From positions 53,753-117,752 of the forward strand of contig JAMORY010000025.1 of assembly GCA_027063305.1 (NCBI GenBank): a stretch of DNA of 64,000 nt. The letters run 5' to 3'. A program made the translations under genes and the position numbers. The notes under the pieces are model-generated. The model worked only from the letters and a program-made list of their open reading frames with translations. It was not told where the DNA came from and made no database searches. The first letter of the stretch is position 1. Every line of letters begins with the position of its first letter. Shown here piece after piece: positions 27,589-36,190 of the stretch. Source of the DNA: Sulfurovum sp. (GTDB lineage: Bacteria; Campylobacterota; Campylobacteria; Campylobacterales; Sulfurovaceae).

Positions 27589-28879
27589 TGGAACAAAAGC
27601 CTTCGGGCTCTGGTCTGCGGTCTTTCTCGGAGTTGGTTCTATGGTCGGTGCAGGGATCTTCATCGTCATAGGACAAGCCGGTACCATTGCGGGGAACCTT
27701 GTGTGGCTCTCTTTTGTCTTTGGCGGTTTTGCCGCACTTTTAAGCGGTTATTCCCTTGCACGTTTGGCGATCGCCTATCCCTCAAGAGGTGGGATCGTCG
27801 AGTATTTGGTACAGAGTTTCGGCGAAGGTGTCTTTTCCGGAAGTGCGGGGGTTCTTTTTTACTTCTCTCAACTCATTGCCATAGCGGCGGTCGCAAAGTC
27901 TTTTGGTACGTATGCAGGTACGTTTCTGCCAGTTGGCAGCGGTATGGACAACCTCTTCGCATTGGGCGTGGTGGCAACATTCATACTTATTAATATGGTG
28001 GGAGCATCCCTTGTCGCCCGCTCCGAGAGTGTGATCGTGGTCATCAAGTTGAGTGTTCTGGTACTCTTTGCCGGAGTGGCACTCTTCTATATCGATCCTA
28101 AACTTCTAAGCAGTAGCGATATGCCGCCGCTAAAGAGCATGTTCTTTGCCGTAGGTTTAACCTTTTTTGCCTATCAGGGCTTCAGTGTCATCACAAACAC
28201 GGTCGAAGATATGCAGGATCCAGCACACACTATGCTCAAGGCGATGGTCGTTACGATACTGCTGGTGGGAACACTCTATATCCTGACCAGTATCGCGGTC
28301 CTGGGAAACTTGCCGCTTAATGAGGTGATCAAAGCAAAAGATTACGCTTTGGCACAGGCAGCCCAACCGATCTTCGGGGAGATAGGTTTCAAGGTCATGG
28401 CGGCAACGGCATTGTTGGCAACCGCTTCTGCGATCAATGCTGCGCTCTATGCGGCAACGGAGATCGGATATACCCTTGCAAAAGAGGGGAACCTTCCGAA
28501 GGTCTATACCTATAATGTCCACCAATCCTTCGAGGGGTTGATCATCAGTGGTGTGTTGATCGTCCCGATGATCCTCTTTCTGGATCCTTCTGAAGTTACG
28601 ACGATCGCCGCACTGGTGGTGTTGATCATCCAAGGGATCACCCATGTCGGGCACCTTTTCCGTATTAAGCAAACGGGTGCGAACCTCTATATGGTACTTG
28701 GTGCGGCACTGAGTATGTTCTTAATCGCGGGTGTGACACTCTACCATACGAGTCAGAGCATGCCTCTTCTGGGCTTTTACGTCATGGGTGCATTCGTTCT
28801 GGCATTTGCCATCGAGATACTTTTACGCCTTTTGACAAAAAGAACCATCCTGAAACAGGTCAGGTTGGGTGATATCTAA
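27578..28879 (+). CDS. APC-family amino acid permease
   Basis: Secondary transporter of 433 residues with about 12 membrane segments. The first carries the family signature VGSMVGAGIF, followed by the conserved SRGGIVEYL loop. The substrate cannot be read from sequence. It resembles the permease at 32040 in length and in segments 1-3, and the two are likely paralogues. It overlaps the end of the HdeD-like gene by 11 bases. Confidence 0.9.
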   Translation: MESSGTKAFGLWSAVFLGVGSMVGAGIFIVIGQAGTIAGNLVWLSFVFGGFAALLSGYSLARLAIAYPSRGGIVEYLVQSFGEGVFSGSAGVLFYFSQLIAIAAVAKSFGTYAGTFLPVGSGMDNLFALGVVATFILINMVGASLVARSESVIVVIKLSVLVLFAGVALFYIDPKLLSSSDMPPLKSMFFAVGLTFFAYQGFSVITNTVEDMQDPAHTMLKAMVVTILLVGTLYILTSIAVLGNLPLNEVIKAKDYALAQAAQPIFGEIGFKVMAATALLATASAINAALYAATEIGYTLAKEGNLPKVYTYNVHQSFEGLIISGVLIVPMILFLDPSEVTTIAALVVLIIQGITHVGHLFRIKQTGANLYMVLGAALSMFLIAGVTLYHTSQSMPLLGFYVMGAFVLAFAIEILLRLLTKRTILKQVRLGDI

Positions 28880-28914
28880 AATGAATATGTTAAAATAGGA
28901 AAAAGGAGCGTATG

Positions 28915-29835
28915 ATGAAAGAGTTAAGTAAAGCGGTCATATTCGGGTTCAAAGAGATCCTGACATGGCATACGATGAAATATATTATCTTCAGCGGTGT
29001 GATCGTTACACTGCTATGGATGGGGATCGGCTTCCTTATTTGGGATCAGCTAATAGCGATAAGTGCGAAGATACTGGAGCTTGTTCCTTTCTCGATGGTG
29101 CGCTCGAACGGGGCATGGATGCTTTCGACATTCCTATGGTTCCAGTTGACGCTTATCACGTTCGCGCTGATCTTCGCTTTCTTCGGTAATCTTATCTTGC
29201 GTAAGGTATCCAAGGAGAAGTACTCCGTATTCTCCATTCTAACACTGCTTGGTGCAGCACTCTTTTGGGGTGTAGTGTGGTTCTTGAAAGGGGACTACAT
29301 CTATGACGAGTTTCTCAAACTGATGACATGGTTGCCGTTTGAGACGGTAGAGAAGGGGATCGCATTTTTGATCGGTTTTTACATTCTTTATAACGGTATC
29401 GTTGTAAGTATGCTCTTTCTTATGGGAGTTTTTAGCGAACCGATCATTGAAGATATCGAGATCAGAGAGTTCTCCGAAGATGATGTGGTGCGCGATAACA
29501 TCTTTAGAACGATCCGCTATACGATCAAGGACAGTTTGATATTCTTGGCGCTCTCTTTGATCGCGATGCCATTACTTTTTATCCCTGTTTTGAATATTTT
29601 CATTCAGATCGCATTGTGGCTGTGGCTGACTAAAGATACCATCGGTTATAATGCATTATCATTGACGCATGAACATGTTGACAGTACGTTAAGAAGCCGT
29701 TATCACGCTGCGATCTGGTTTATCAGTTTCGTGACCGTACTGTTCAATTTCGTACCGGTATTGAATATTTTCGGGCCGTTCTTCGGGCTGATTGCAATGT
29801 TCTACTACCTCAAACAGAAACGCCTAGAGAGCTAA
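28915..29835 (+). CDS. EI24-domain membrane protein
   Basis: Protein of about 306 residues with six or so membrane segments and the pattern of EI24/CysZ-like proteins: long hydrophobic segments near 20-45, 70-95 and 105-125, an acidic soluble loop (about 175-200, DIEIREFSEDD), then three more. The family includes sulfate-permease-like CysZ, but transport of sulfate is not shown here. ATGs at 28912 and 28915 are both possible; the second has the better spacing from AAAAGGAG. It lies between the first APC permease and the ClC gene on the same strand. Confidence 0.75.
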   Translation: MKELSKAVIFGFKEILTWHTMKYIIFSGVIVTLLWMGIGFLIWDQLIAISAKILELVPFSMVRSNGAWMLSTFLWFQLTLITFALIFAFFGNLILRKVSKEKYSVFSILTLLGAALFWGVVWFLKGDYIYDEFLKLMTWLPFETVEKGIAFLIGFYILYNGIVVSMLFLMGVFSEPIIEDIEIREFSEDDVVRDNIFRTIRYTIKDSLIFLALSLIAMPLLFIPVLNIFIQIALWLWLTKDTIGYNALSLTHEHVDSTLRSRYHAAIWFISFVTVLFNFVPVLNIFGPFFGLIAMFYYLKQKRLES

Positions 29836-29845
29836 AGGGGAAAAG

Positions 29846-31159
29846 ATGATCTTGAAACTGATCAGTGCTGCCATACTCACGGGACTGATCAGTGGATTTT
29901 TCATTACCTTTTATGAATTGCTCATTACCTTTCTGACCTACTTCTTCTTTATGGGCGACCCCTACAAGACCATACCGACACTGCCTACATGGTACCTTTA
30001 TGCCTTACCGACAGTCGCGATATTCGTGGTTAACTACATTATTAGCAAAGACAAACATATTCGCGAATATGGTGTCAGTGAGATCGCCGATTCGATCGCT
30101 CAGAACGAGATGATCTTGAAGGTCAAGACACTCTTTTTGAAGATCATCGCATCGGCACTCTCCCTCTCAACGGGCTTTGCGGTAGGAACGGAGGGACCGA
30201 GCGCGGGTATCGGAGCGATGATCGCTTACCAGATACACCGTCTTTTCAGACTGCCCCAGATGCTGGTGAAGATGATCATCAGTGTAGGAGCGAGTGCGGG
30301 TATCGCCGCGATATTCGTCTCTCCAATTACCGGTATGGCGTTCGCGATCGAGAATATTGCCTATCAGTTTATCAAGCAGTATGTCACCTATCTCATTCTC
30401 GCTTCGGTCATCGCTTTTGCCGTAAGCATCAACTACCTTGAACCGATCGTCTTCCAGCACTCGACAGGAAGAAGGCTCGATCTGGACTATGTGATCGCTA
30501 CACTGCTTTTCGTACCCTTCATTACGGCATTCGTTTACTTCTATCTCTACTTGAAACAGCGATTGCTTCACATGATCGATCTGGAGATATTCAAGAAGTT
30601 CTCCAAGTACCGTAACTACATCTTCGCCCTGATCGGCGGCGGTATTGTCGGGACGATCCTGCTCATAGAACCGCATGCGGCATTTTCGGGTAAAGCTGTG
30701 GTCAATAACCTCATTAACGTAGAGCAGCATATTCCGCTCTATTTTATCTTGGGTATTATCATACTGCGTATTATCGGTACGACCGTATCTATCTATGCCA
30801 ATGCCGTAGGGGGGATATTCCTTCCCCTGATGAGCATCGGTGCACTGATAGGGTACGGTTTTGCCGAAGCTTTCAGTATGGTCTACTTCAATGTCGAACC
30901 GTTCTATTTTGCCGCTATCGGAGCGGCGGTCTTTATGGGAGTGTTGATGAAACTGCCGCTTACTGCGGTTATATTGGCAATGGAGACGACCTTTGATTAT
31001 AATGTGGTCATTGCAACAGGCATCAGTGTTGTGCTGGTCGAGTACCTCTCCAATCTCTATTTTGATATTCGCCGCCGTAATGTCACCAAGACACAAAAGT
31101 CCAAAGAGAAGCCTAAATCGGAAGAGAAAACAAAAGCAGAAGAGGGTGAAGGTGCTTGA
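29846..31159 (+). CDS. ClC-family chloride channel or transporter
   Basis: Membrane protein of 437 residues in the ClC fold. It has GTEGPSAGIG (about 114-123) in place of GREGP, which retains the gating glutamate, and the GGIFLPLMSIGA block near 330 that corresponds to GXFXP. The GSGIP loop is replaced by EYGVSEI, so the anion filter differs from classical ClC. The C-terminal tail is charged and has no CBS domain. It may be a proton/chloride exchanger or a fluoride-type relative. The gene starts ten bases after the EI24 gene and overlaps the next by eight. Confidence 0.88.
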   Translation: MILKLISAAILTGLISGFFITFYELLITFLTYFFFMGDPYKTIPTLPTWYLYALPTVAIFVVNYIISKDKHIREYGVSEIADSIAQNEMILKVKTLFLKIIASALSLSTGFAVGTEGPSAGIGAMIAYQIHRLFRLPQMLVKMIISVGASAGIAAIFVSPITGMAFAIENIAYQFIKQYVTYLILASVIAFAVSINYLEPIVFQHSTGRRLDLDYVIATLLFVPFITAFVYFYLYLKQRLLHMIDLEIFKKFSKYRNYIFALIGGGIVGTILLIEPHAAFSGKAVVNNLINVEQHIPLYFILGIIILRIIGTTVSIYANAVGGIFLPLMSIGALIGYGFAEAFSMVYFNVEPFYFAAIGAAVFMGVLMKLPLTAVILAMETTFDYNVVIATGISVVLVEYLSNLYFDIRRRNVTKTQKSKEKPKSEEKTKAEEGEGA

Positions 31160-31466
31160 TATACTCCGCTTCAAACACTTTATAGCCGTAGATGTACTCA
31201 TTACAGTCTACTATGTAGGTGCTTTAGTTGTACCGGTGGCGTTGTGGTGGGGAAGGGGTGCGCTTATAAAACGCTTTGAGACCTTGGCACGGCTTGATGT
31301 AAAAGTACGCAGCCTTTATGCCTCTATGACCTTAAGAAACCGTATCTATGCGGGTCTGCTTCTTGTCGGGAGTTTTTTGATGATGGAGTTGATGTGGCGT
31401 ATGATGTTCGAGACCGTTATCGCCTATTTCCAGATGCGGGAGTATCTGGAACAGTTGACACACTAG
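31152..31466 (+). CDS. DUF4282-like small membrane protein
   Basis: A 104-residue protein with two membrane segments (about 10-33 and 70-92) separated by a basic loop. The opening phrase DILRFKHFIAVDVLITVYY and the ending YFQMREYLEQL agree with DUF4282 as I remember it. It starts with GTG at 31152, inside the end of the ClC gene, and is probably translated with it. Function unknown. Confidence 0.65.
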   Translation: MLDILRFKHFIAVDVLITVYYVGALVVPVALWWGRGALIKRFETLARLDVKVRSLYASMTLRNRIYAGLLLVGSFLMMELMWRMMFETVIAYFQMREYLEQLTH

Positions 31467-31469
31467 GGC

Positions 31470-31676
31470 TTAGATAAGCCCCAGCTCCGCGAGGATCGCC
31501 TCTATCTTGGGTGAGATCTGTGCGAGTTCGTTAATGAACGTGCCCCATGCCTTGTCTTCGGCGTACCACTCCTCAATATGCTTGAAGGAGTTGCTTTTTT
31601 CCTCTTCGCTCAGTTCATTGGATCTGTCGATATTCTCTTTGATACGCTCCAAATGCTTTAGGTTGCTTTGGCTCAT
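31470..31676 (-). CDS. Small acidic helical protein
   Basis: A 68-residue helical, charged protein with no signal peptide, unrecognised. Helices run over most of its length, with LSEEEKSNSFKHIEEWYAED near the middle. An AAGGAGTAAAG precedes the ATG. It follows the similar-sized gene at 31689 on the same strand by 12 bases. Its stop lies four bases from that of the DUF4282-like gene. Confidence 0.65.
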   Translation of the reverse strand: MSQSNLKHLERIKENIDRSNELSEEEKSNSFKHIEEWYAEDKAWGTFINELAQISPKIEAILAELGLI

Positions 31677-31688
31677 CTTTACTCCTTC

Positions 31689-31898
31689 TTAGTAGTTGTC
31701 GTATTTGCCTTCGGCGATCTCCGCTTTGAGCTCATCAAGTGCCTCTTGCATGACATTGGCGATCATCTGTGCGGATGTGCGGTCGTCATTTTCGGGAATA
31801 TCCCAGTCGAATATCTTCATATTGGCTTTAAAAATGAGTTTCATTTCCGTTTTGATGCTTGAGCGCATCTTCTCTATCTCTTTTTCTTGTGGTGTCAT
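31689..31898 (-). CDS. Small helical protein
   Basis: A 69-residue soluble protein, unrecognised. It opens MTPQEKEIEKMRSSIKTEMK and ends with an acidic helix. The start is set at 31898, because AAAGGAG lies five bases upstream; a longer frame to 31937 lacks a site. Forms a two-gene minus-strand unit with the gene at 31470. Confidence 0.6.
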   Translation of the reverse strand: MTPQEKEIEKMRSSIKTEMKLIFKANMKIFDWDIPENDDRTSAQMIANVMQEALDELKAEIAEGKYDNY

Positions 31899-32039
31899 GG
31901 TCACTCCTTTGTCGTTATGGTTTCTTTTTACGATCATAGCACTTTTTGATTAACAATAGCAATCGTTTACAGATCTTGGCAGAGAGATTTGTTACCCTTT
32001 TTGTAGTACAATACCCCAAATGAACCGTAGGAGCTTTTT

Positions 32040-33338
32040 TTGGAACATCAGCATATTCGAAGTGTCGGCGTATGGGGTGCCATAGCCATAGGGATTGGCG
32101 GTATGGTAGGTGGCGGGATATTTGCCGTATTGGGAGAGGCGGTCTCTTTGGCACATGGAGCGACCTTTGTAGCGTTCTTTTTTGCAGGGATCGTAGCACT
32201 TCTTACCGCCTATGCCTACGCTAAGCTCTCTGTCGCATTGCCAAACCGTGGCGGTACGGTCGTTTTTGTCGACCGTGCTTTCCAGAAGAACCTGCTCTCG
32301 GGAAGTGTCAACCTAATGCTGTGGCTGAGTTATCTGGTGACGATCTCTCTTTATGCCACGGCGTTCGCTTCGTACGGAGGAACGTTTTTTCATGGCGGGG
32401 AGCGCTTCTATATAGAACACGGGCTTATTACCGTTGCGATACTCTTACCGATGCTCATCAATCTTGTCAGTGCCTCCTTTGTCAGTAAGTCCGAGACGCT
32501 TTTTGTCTTTATCAAAGTGAGCCTGCTTCTGCTCATTATCGTCTCGGGGCTCTTCTATGTCGATACCCAGAGGCTCTCTCCCGCACATTGGGAATCTCCG
32601 ATCGCCATTGTGACTGCGGGGATGATCATCTTTGTCGCATATGAAGGCTTCGAGCTGATCGCCAATGCTGCTGAGGATATCAAAGAGCCTGCCAAGAACC
32701 TGCCGCGTGCATTTTACGCTTCAGTGTTATTTGTTATCTTTTTGTATGTGACTATCTCCATCGTTACAGTGGGTGTCGTGCCTGAGGCAAAACTTATGGA
32801 AGCAAAAGATTACGCGCTTGCCATCGCTGCCGAGCCTGCATTGGGACAGATCGGCTTTACGTTGGTTGCCGTTGCGGCACTGCTTTCGACCTTCTCCGCT
32901 ATTAATGCAACCATCTACGGTAACGCCAGACTGGGCTACAATTTGGCGAAAGAGGGAAGGCTTCCTCGCTCACTGGCACATGAGAATCGTCATATCCCCG
33001 GAACGGGTGTGGTGATCACATCACTACTGAGTATTCTACTGGCGAACAGTATCTCACTAACGGAGATCGCGATCATCGGAAGTGCGGGTTTTTTACTGAT
33101 CTTCTTTGTGGTGAACATCGCAGCGTATAAGATGCGACACTTCATTCATGCCAACGGCATAGTGCTTCTAAGCGGGATCGGGCTGAGCGCCTTGGCGCTG
33201 GTGACACTGCTCTACCATACCTATAGCACCAATCCGCGTGCGATCATCGTATTTGTAAGCTTCATTGCGATCTCGGTACTTTTTGAAATGCTCTATGGAA
33301 GATTGGTCAGAGGGCAGTTCTTTGAAAGACAATACTAA
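32040..33338 (+). CDS. APC-family amino acid permease
   Basis: Secondary transporter of 432 residues with about 12 membrane segments. The first segment has IGGMVGGGIFAVLG and the loop after segment 2 has NRGGTVVF. It is a paralogue of the permease at 27578. It starts with TTG at 32040, six bases after AGGAG, and no ATG fits the family start. The substrate is unknown. Confidence 0.88.
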   Translation: MEHQHIRSVGVWGAIAIGIGGMVGGGIFAVLGEAVSLAHGATFVAFFFAGIVALLTAYAYAKLSVALPNRGGTVVFVDRAFQKNLLSGSVNLMLWLSYLVTISLYATAFASYGGTFFHGGERFYIEHGLITVAILLPMLINLVSASFVSKSETLFVFIKVSLLLLIIVSGLFYVDTQRLSPAHWESPIAIVTAGMIIFVAYEGFELIANAAEDIKEPAKNLPRAFYASVLFVIFLYVTISIVTVGVVPEAKLMEAKDYALAIAAEPALGQIGFTLVAVAALLSTFSAINATIYGNARLGYNLAKEGRLPRSLAHENRHIPGTGVVITSLLSILLANSISLTEIAIIGSAGFLLIFFVVNIAAYKMRHFIHANGIVLLSGIGLSALALVTLLYHTYSTNPRAIIVFVSFIAISVLFEMLYGRLVRGQFFERQY

Positions 33339-33360
33339 ATAATATGAAGGAGATGTCTTG

Positions 33361-34089
33361 ATGAAACATCATTATCTTTTGGGTGTGCTTCTTCTCTCTT
33401 TGCTTAAGGCAGAGTCGACGAACGATCCGTTACATACGCTCATCTCATCGACACAACACTATCTGCAACAGACCACGGTACAGAAGAGCGAACACTTTAG
33501 CGGTCTTAAACAGCGTTACTATAAGAACGGACACCTGAAGATGAAACAAAGCTACATTGACGGTGTAAAAGAAGGGCTTGCGCAACAGTGGCACAAGAAC
33601 GGCCGACTGAAATCGGAAGTGAAGTTCGTACATGGGAAAAAAGAGGGAATAGAGCGTAAGTGGTACAGCAACGGACAGTTAAAGTGCGAGATCCCCTACA
33701 AAGAGGGAAAGCGTCACGGTACGGAACGTTTTTGGTATAAAAGTGGAGAAAAGATGCTGGAGTATCACTTTGCGAACGGAAAGTATGACGGTGAGAACAT
33801 CAGTTGGTACAAAAACGGTCAGGTACGAGAACGCACTCACTATAAAATGGGTAAAAAAGAGGGGGCTCACAGTTACTTTAGCAAAGAGGGGCGCTATTTG
33901 GAGAAGGGTGCTTACAAGAACGATCAGCTTGACGGTTTGCATGAAGCGTGGTATGACAACGGGCAGAAGAAGATCGAACACACGTTTAAGAACGGCATAA
34001 GAGAGGGGATAGAGAAGGTTTGGTACAAAGACGGCAGGCTACAGTATAAGGCGGAGTACCGAGATGGTCAAAGACGGGTATTGCGCTAA
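33361..34089 (+). CDS. Exported MORN-2 repeat (YwqK-like) protein
   Basis: A 242-residue protein with a signal-peptide-like start (MKHHYLLGVLLLSLLKAES). Residues about 45-240 are eight or nine repeats of roughly 23 residues around the core WYxNGQLKxExxYKxGKxxG, the MORN-2 variant, giving a beta-rich elongated fold. Related proteins are labelled YwqK-family antitoxins, but the export signal argues against a cytoplasmic antitoxin role here and no toxin gene is adjacent. AAGGAG lies eight bases before the ATG at 33361; a TTG at 33358 is an alternative. It precedes the GH114 lipoprotein gene by about 65 bases. Confidence 0.8.
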   Translation: MKHHYLLGVLLLSLLKAESTNDPLHTLISSTQHYLQQTTVQKSEHFSGLKQRYYKNGHLKMKQSYIDGVKEGLAQQWHKNGRLKSEVKFVHGKKEGIERKWYSNGQLKCEIPYKEGKRHGTERFWYKSGEKMLEYHFANGKYDGENISWYKNGQVRERTHYKMGKKEGAHSYFSKEGRYLEKGAYKNDQLDGLHEAWYDNGQKKIEHTFKNGIREGIEKVWYKDGRLQYKAEYRDGQRRVLR

Positions 34090-34153
34090 TACGGAAGTAA
34101 TGGATTTATGATACAATGACGAACATATCACGATAATGTGAAGGGGAGGAGTG

Positions 34154-36190
34154 ATGCGTTTGTCATATTTGGTGCTATTGGCACTGCTAAGTGTTTTGAA
34201 CAACTGTGGCGGAGGAGGTAACGGTACGTCATCTGATGAGAATATGACGCAGCCGGTAGATAATATGCCAAAAGCATGGTACGCGCCCGATCTTAATACC
34301 ACATGGCAGTGGCAGCTAAGTGGAGAGGTTGACACTTCATATAGGGTTGATCTTTATGATGTTGATCTTTTCGATACCCCGCAAGCTATTATCGATAGAC
34401 TCCATGAAGAGGGCAGAAAGGTCATCTGCTACTTCAGTGCCGGAAGCTATGAGCCGTGGCGTGAGGATGCTTCGGATTTTCCCGATACCGTTTTGGGAAA
34501 TACGCTTGAGGGCTGGAAGGGGGAGCGGTGGCTTGACATACGCCGTATGGACCTCTTGGCACCGCTGATGCGCGCAAGACTCGACCTTGCCAAAGCCAAA
34601 GGGTGTGACGGGGTGGAACCGGACAATGTAGACGGCTACAGTAATGACACGGGGTTTGCACTCAGTAGTGAAGATCAACTGCAATATAACCGTTTTTTGG
34701 CACAAGAGGCACACGCACGCGGATTGGCGGTAGGGCTTAAGAACGATCTTGCCCAAGTTGCCGAACTAGAAAGTGATTTTGACTTTGCGCTCAATGAGGA
34801 GTGCCATGCCTACGATGAGTGTGCGTTACTGCTTCCGTTCATCGAACACGGCAAGCCGGTTTTCAATGCCGAGTATGAGAGCCGGTTCATCGGAGACAAC
34901 GAAGCTTCTCCCGCACTCTGTAACGAAGCGAACGCATTGGGTCTACAGACACTGGTGCTACCGCTCATGCTCGATAACAGCTTTCGCTACAGCTGTGATG
35001 AGAAAGACCGTATCATCAACGGATTCAAGACCGGTTTTGGCGGTGGTGCGTCGTTTAAGTTCGTAGGGGAAGACGGCAGTGACGTATGGGTGAGCGCGGT
35101 CGATCTGATGCTTGATAGAGAGATCGCACAACAAAGCGACTATCTGCAGATCAAAGCCTTTGATGGTGAAGCCTTCACTACCTTGCAACGCCATCTTGAG
35201 AAAGCACGCTACCTTACGATATGGCTTACAAAATCGTGGGATAGCTCATGGGTCGATGTTGATGCGATCAACCATGCGATAGAAGCGGGGAAGGTACCGG
35301 TATTTGTCTACTGGTACTTTGGTGATGAACTTATAGGTGGTATGCCTACGGAAGAGGCGGTAACACGTTATCATGAGAATAACCGAGTGTTAAGATCGCT
35401 ACTTGAGCGTATCGACGGAGAGAAGCTGCTGATCATGGAGCCTGAGTTCAACAAAGCGGCAGTGCTTGCAAACCCTGAAGCTTTCAGTGCCATCATCTCT
35501 GATGCGATTGATATTTTAAAAGATGAGAGAACATTGGTGTCGCTATGTATGACCGATACGGGCAACAGAGGGGCGGATAAGACCTATGAGAAGTGCGGCT
35601 ATGAGAATTGTGCCTTGGGTGATAGGTATGAGTGGGGTTTGAGCGCGCCTATTTACGATGCACTGCTTGATAAACTTGACTTTATATCGTTTCAGGAGAT
35701 GGTAGGACAGTTCAGCCGCGACCCTGCCGATCCGGGAAGCTGGGATAACCCCAACCCCAAAGCCTATACGAACGAGCAGATCGGTATCGACTATCTGCCT
35801 CAGCGCATAGAGAACCTCTCGGCATTTCTCTACGAACGCTACCAAAAACCGGTCTATTTACCCTACATAACCATTGCAACGGCCTCTTGGCAGGATATGA
35901 ACGGGAATGGAAAGATCGACGATGACGAGGTCGACCCTAACGGATTTGAAGCCCAAGCTGCCTCAGTCTATGCCCGTATGGATCACACATCGCTTAGAGA
36001 CAATCACCTTTTTGGTTTCAGTTTAATGGAACTTTTCGACGATCCGAAACACGATTACGGTGGGTACCAGTTCTTTTTGAACAACGAGTACCACTTAGGT
36101 GCTATCAAGAGTTCCGCCGAAGATGAGACCGATGATGCTCCTTATGGCGATATTGTGCCGAAGTTCGATCTGGGGAGACTGTTTCAATGA
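34154..36190 (+). CDS. GH114-domain lipoprotein with second glycosidase-like domain
   Basis: Lipoprotein of 678 residues. The signal peptide ends in a lipobox with the acylated Cys in VLNNCGGGG (about residue 18), so it should be anchored in the outer or inner membrane. Residues about 40-300 match glycoside hydrolase family 114, the endo-alpha-1,4-polygalactosaminidase type, with GRKVICYFSAGSYEPW and the conserved CDGVEPDNVDGY. The C-terminal 350 residues form a second barrel-like domain with an EF-hand-type calcium loop D-M-N-G-N-G-K-I-D-D-D-E near 581. I infer hydrolysis of a galactosamine- or related aminosugar-containing polymer. The stop overlaps the next lipoprotein start by four bases. 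The ATG at 34154 is preferred over an in-frame GTG at 34151. Confidence 0.82.
   Translation: MRLSYLVLLALLSVLNNCGGGGNGTSSDENMTQPVDNMPKAWYAPDLNTTWQWQLSGEVDTSYRVDLYDVDLFDTPQAIIDRLHEEGRKVICYFSAGSYEPWREDASDFPDTVLGNTLEGWKGERWLDIRRMDLLAPLMRARLDLAKAKGCDGVEPDNVDGYSNDTGFALSSEDQLQYNRFLAQEAHARGLAVGLKNDLAQVAELESDFDFALNEECHAYDECALLLPFIEHGKPVFNAEYESRFIGDNEASPALCNEANALGLQTLVLPLMLDNSFRYSCDEKDRIINGFKTGFGGGASFKFVGEDGSDVWVSAVDLMLDREIAQQSDYLQIKAFDGEAFTTLQRHLEKARYLTIWLTKSWDSSWVDVDAINHAIEAGKVPVFVYWYFGDELIGGMPTEEAVTRYHENNRVLRSLLERIDGEKLLIMEPEFNKAAVLANPEAFSAIISDAIDILKDERTLVSLCMTDTGNRGADKTYEKCGYENCALGDRYEWGLSAPIYDALLDKLDFISFQEMVGQFSRDPADPGSWDNPNPKAYTNEQIGIDYLPQRIENLSAFLYERYQKPVYLPYITIATASWQDMNGNGKIDDDEVDPNGFEAQAASVYARMDHTSLRDNHLFGFSLMELFDDPKHDYGGYQFFLNNEYHLGAIKSSAEDETDDAPYGDIVPKFDLGRLFQ

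Noticed and set aside
30167..31201. A 344-codon frame on the minus strand over the ClC gene.
   Set aside because: Antisense to a well-supported transporter; no motifs and a composition rich in His, Asp and Arg, as for a shadow frame.
33361..34089. A toxin-antitoxin system with the MORN-2 protein as antitoxin.
   Set aside because: The protein has an export signal and no toxin-like gene is adjacent. The name comes from databases for related proteins only.
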